Positions 6,105-6,815 of a stretch of DNA of 6,815 nucleotides are shown in pieces. The notes under the pieces were generated by a model. It did not search any database, was not told the DNA's origin, and saw only the letters and a program-made list of their open reading frames with translations. Numbering within the stretch: position 1 is the first letter of the stretch; every line of letters starts with the position of its first letter. The DNA is taken from positions 1-6,815 of the forward strand of contig JBAPTR010000296.1 of assembly GCA_049282265.1 (NCBI GenBank), written 5' to 3'. The stretch is from CAYUCJ01 sp049282265 (GTDB lineage Bacteria; Desulfobacterota; DSM-4660; Desulfatiglandales; Desulfatiglandaceae). Both the position numbers and the translations under genes were made by a program.

Positions 6105-6191
6105 AGCCTCGTCTTTGTTGGAGTAATAGAGTGATGGGTGGACCAGTTTCAAAACGCCCCCTTTTGCCAACACTCCAATACTGATGGAACC
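6105..6191. repeat. GGAGT/ACTCC intergenic repeat segment
   Basis: TTGGAGT (6118-6124) and ACTCCAA (6172-6178) form an inverted pair. Degenerate units GGAGT, AGAGT and GGGTGGA follow each other at 6120-6142. It begins the repeat-rich stretch that runs to 6670 and has no coding character. Confidence 0.45.
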
Positions 6192-6352
6192 GTAAAAAGT
6201 CCCTCCATGGACTTTTTACTCACGGAATCCGAAAAGTGTCATTTTCGGCTTCCCTACAAATCAATGGGTTGCACTGCACCCCATTGATTTGCGTGCCCGT
6301 CCCTGGGCACCATGATGACTTCCGACGAACTCATTTGATTAATTGAGTTCGT
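6192..6352. repeat. Array of five successive hairpins
   Basis: Five near-perfect inverted repeats lie head to tail in 161 nt. H1: 6192-6219, 11-bp stem GTAAAAAGTCC, 6-nt loop. H2: 6224-6253, GGAA-n-CCGAAAA with its complement, 11 pairs and one mismatch, 6-nt loop. H3: 6257-6291, 12-bp stem CAAATCAATGGG, 11-nt loop. H4: 6293-6310, 6-bp stem GTGCCC, 6-nt loop. H5: 6325-6352, 9-bp stem ACGAACTCA, 10-nt loop. The stems differ from each other, so this is neither a tandem repeat nor a CRISPR array. No ORF spans it. Function is unknown; it is probably a composite intergenic repeat module. Confidence 0.85.
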
Positions 6353-6402
6353 TACTCATAGGATGCCTCGAAGTGGCATAAACCAGCTTCTAACGAAGTT
6401 CT
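6353..6402. repeat. Partial repeat copy C (3' tail module only)
   Basis: This segment matches the tails of copies A (about 168-213) and B (about 6627-6671): CTCATAGG, then a small hairpin ATGCC/GGCAT (6363-6379), then CATAAACCAGCTTC, then ACGAAGTT. It follows the hairpin array directly, so the tail module can occur behind a different hairpin structure than in copies A and B. Confidence 0.75.
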
Positions 6403-6431
6403 CTCATCGGCCGGAGTCAAGGAGCAGGGCG

Positions 6432-6670
6432 TGAGACTTTTTTTCAGACCCTTTCTCATAATGCACTTGGCACCAAACACCGACATGGACGGCTATTTGG
6501 GGTTTAATCCGCCCAAACCCCACGCGCTTCTATGAATTTATGCTGAGCCCCAAATCGGCGTCCATCCCCTCCGAAGTGTTTAGAAAGGGTCCGAAAAAGA
6601 GTCTCAGGTTCGGCTCCTCTTCATAGCTAATAGGCTGCCGCTCACGGCATAAACCAGTTTCTTACGAAAT
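6432..6670. repeat. Dispersed hairpin repeat, copy B, with terminal inverted repeats (MITE-like)
   Basis: Terminal arms 6432-6456 and 6582-6606 are inverted repeats matching in 23 of 25 positions (right arm AGAAAGGGTC...GTCTCA). A nested inverted pair 6485-6506 / 6544-6565 matches in about 18 of 22 positions, so the 175-bp core can fold into one long hairpin. The tail module (6607-6670) follows, with hairpins TGCCG/CGGCA (6636-6649) and TTTC/GAAA (6658-6669). Positions 6460-6669 are about 80% identical, gap-free, to copy A. No transposase ORF and no clear target-site duplication are seen. It ends about 55 nt before the ispG start and may lie in its leader. Confidence 0.85.
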
Positions 6671-6713
6671 CATCCTTACTGACTTCGTCCCAAGTGCAGA
6701 GGTTTTCTGGATT

Positions 6714-6718
6714 GAGGA
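6714..6718 (+). promoter_or_regulatory. Ribosome binding site of ispG
   Basis: GAGGA lies 7 nt before ATG 6726 and supports that start. Confidence 0.7.
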
Positions 6719-6725
6719 AAAAGCA

Positions 6726-6815
6726 ATGACGAAAAAGAAGACTCGCAGGATTTACGTGGGTACCGTGCCCATCGGCGGGGGAGCCCCTGTAGCCGTCCAA
6801 TCCATGACCAATACG
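6726..6815 (+). CDS. ispG: 4-hydroxy-3-methylbut-2-en-1-yl diphosphate synthase (IspG/GcpE), N-terminal part
   Basis: Only the first 30 codons are in the window; the gene continues past the right edge. The fragment begins MTKKKTRRIYVGTVPIGG and continues GAPVAVQSMTNT. R-x-YVG-x-VPIG and the invariant VQSMTNT are the signature start of the IspG TIM barrel. The enzyme is a cytoplasmic 4Fe-4S protein that reductively converts methylerythritol cyclodiphosphate to HMBPP in the non-mevalonate isoprenoid pathway. The cluster-binding Cys residues lie far downstream and cannot be checked. No promoter stands out in the 55 nt between the repeat and the start, so transcription may begin inside or upstream of the repeat. 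Confidence 0.94.
   Translation, partial: MTKKKTRRIYVGTVPIGGGAPVAVQSMTNT

Noticed and set aside
6192..6670. CRISPR array
   Set aside because: The hairpins differ in sequence and spacing, and there are no regular identical repeats with spacers.
6432..6670. Insertion sequence with its own transposase
   Set aside because: No ORF of useful size lies between the inverted ends. At most it is a non-autonomous element.

Overview
The window looks like chromosome of an anaerobic deltaproteobacterium (Desulfobacterota), most plausibly a sulfate reducer. This is an inference. It rests on a DsrK/HdrD-like iron-sulfur protein that appears to contain selenocysteine, an ATP-type PEP carboxykinase, an orphan branched-chain amino acid-type (LivK-like) binding protein, and abundant hairpin-rich intergenic repeats. 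No 16S rRNA or other direct taxonomic marker is present.

Layout. Positions 1-479 are non-coding: the 3' part of a dispersed hairpin repeat (1-213), then an AT-richer leader with a candidate promoter. Positions 480-1778 (+) encode a 432-residue HdrC/HdrD fusion-type protein of the DsrK family. An in-frame TGA at 1170-1172 falls where relatives have the Cys of a PECGHA-type motif, and a strong bacterial SECIS-like hairpin follows at once. A conventional gene finder would split this gene in two. A bidirectional terminator (1808-1845) separates it from the convergent pckA (3448 down to 1856, minus strand). pckA and a universal stress protein gene (3758-4255, +) are divergent, with a near-consensus promoter for the latter. 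Positions 4256-4859 hold a possible small minus-strand ORF and a structured leader with a consensus extended -10 promoter. The leader precedes a secreted LivK-like binding protein (4860-6065, +). Positions 6066-6725 are a dense intergenic repeat region: a terminator-like hairpin, GGAGT-type repeats, five successive hairpins, a partial repeat, and a second copy of the 1-213 repeat with 25-nt terminal inverted repeats. The window ends in the first 30 codons of ispG (6726-6815, +).

The genes do not form one operon. Each has its own signals, and the functions are unrelated: redox/energy metabolism, anaplerosis or gluconeogenesis, stress, uptake, and isoprenoid synthesis. The two points most worth following are the Sec-for-Cys DsrK-like protein, whose first CCG domain has otherwise lost its cysteines, and the family of hairpin-forming intergenic repeats whose copies keep pairing through compensatory changes.
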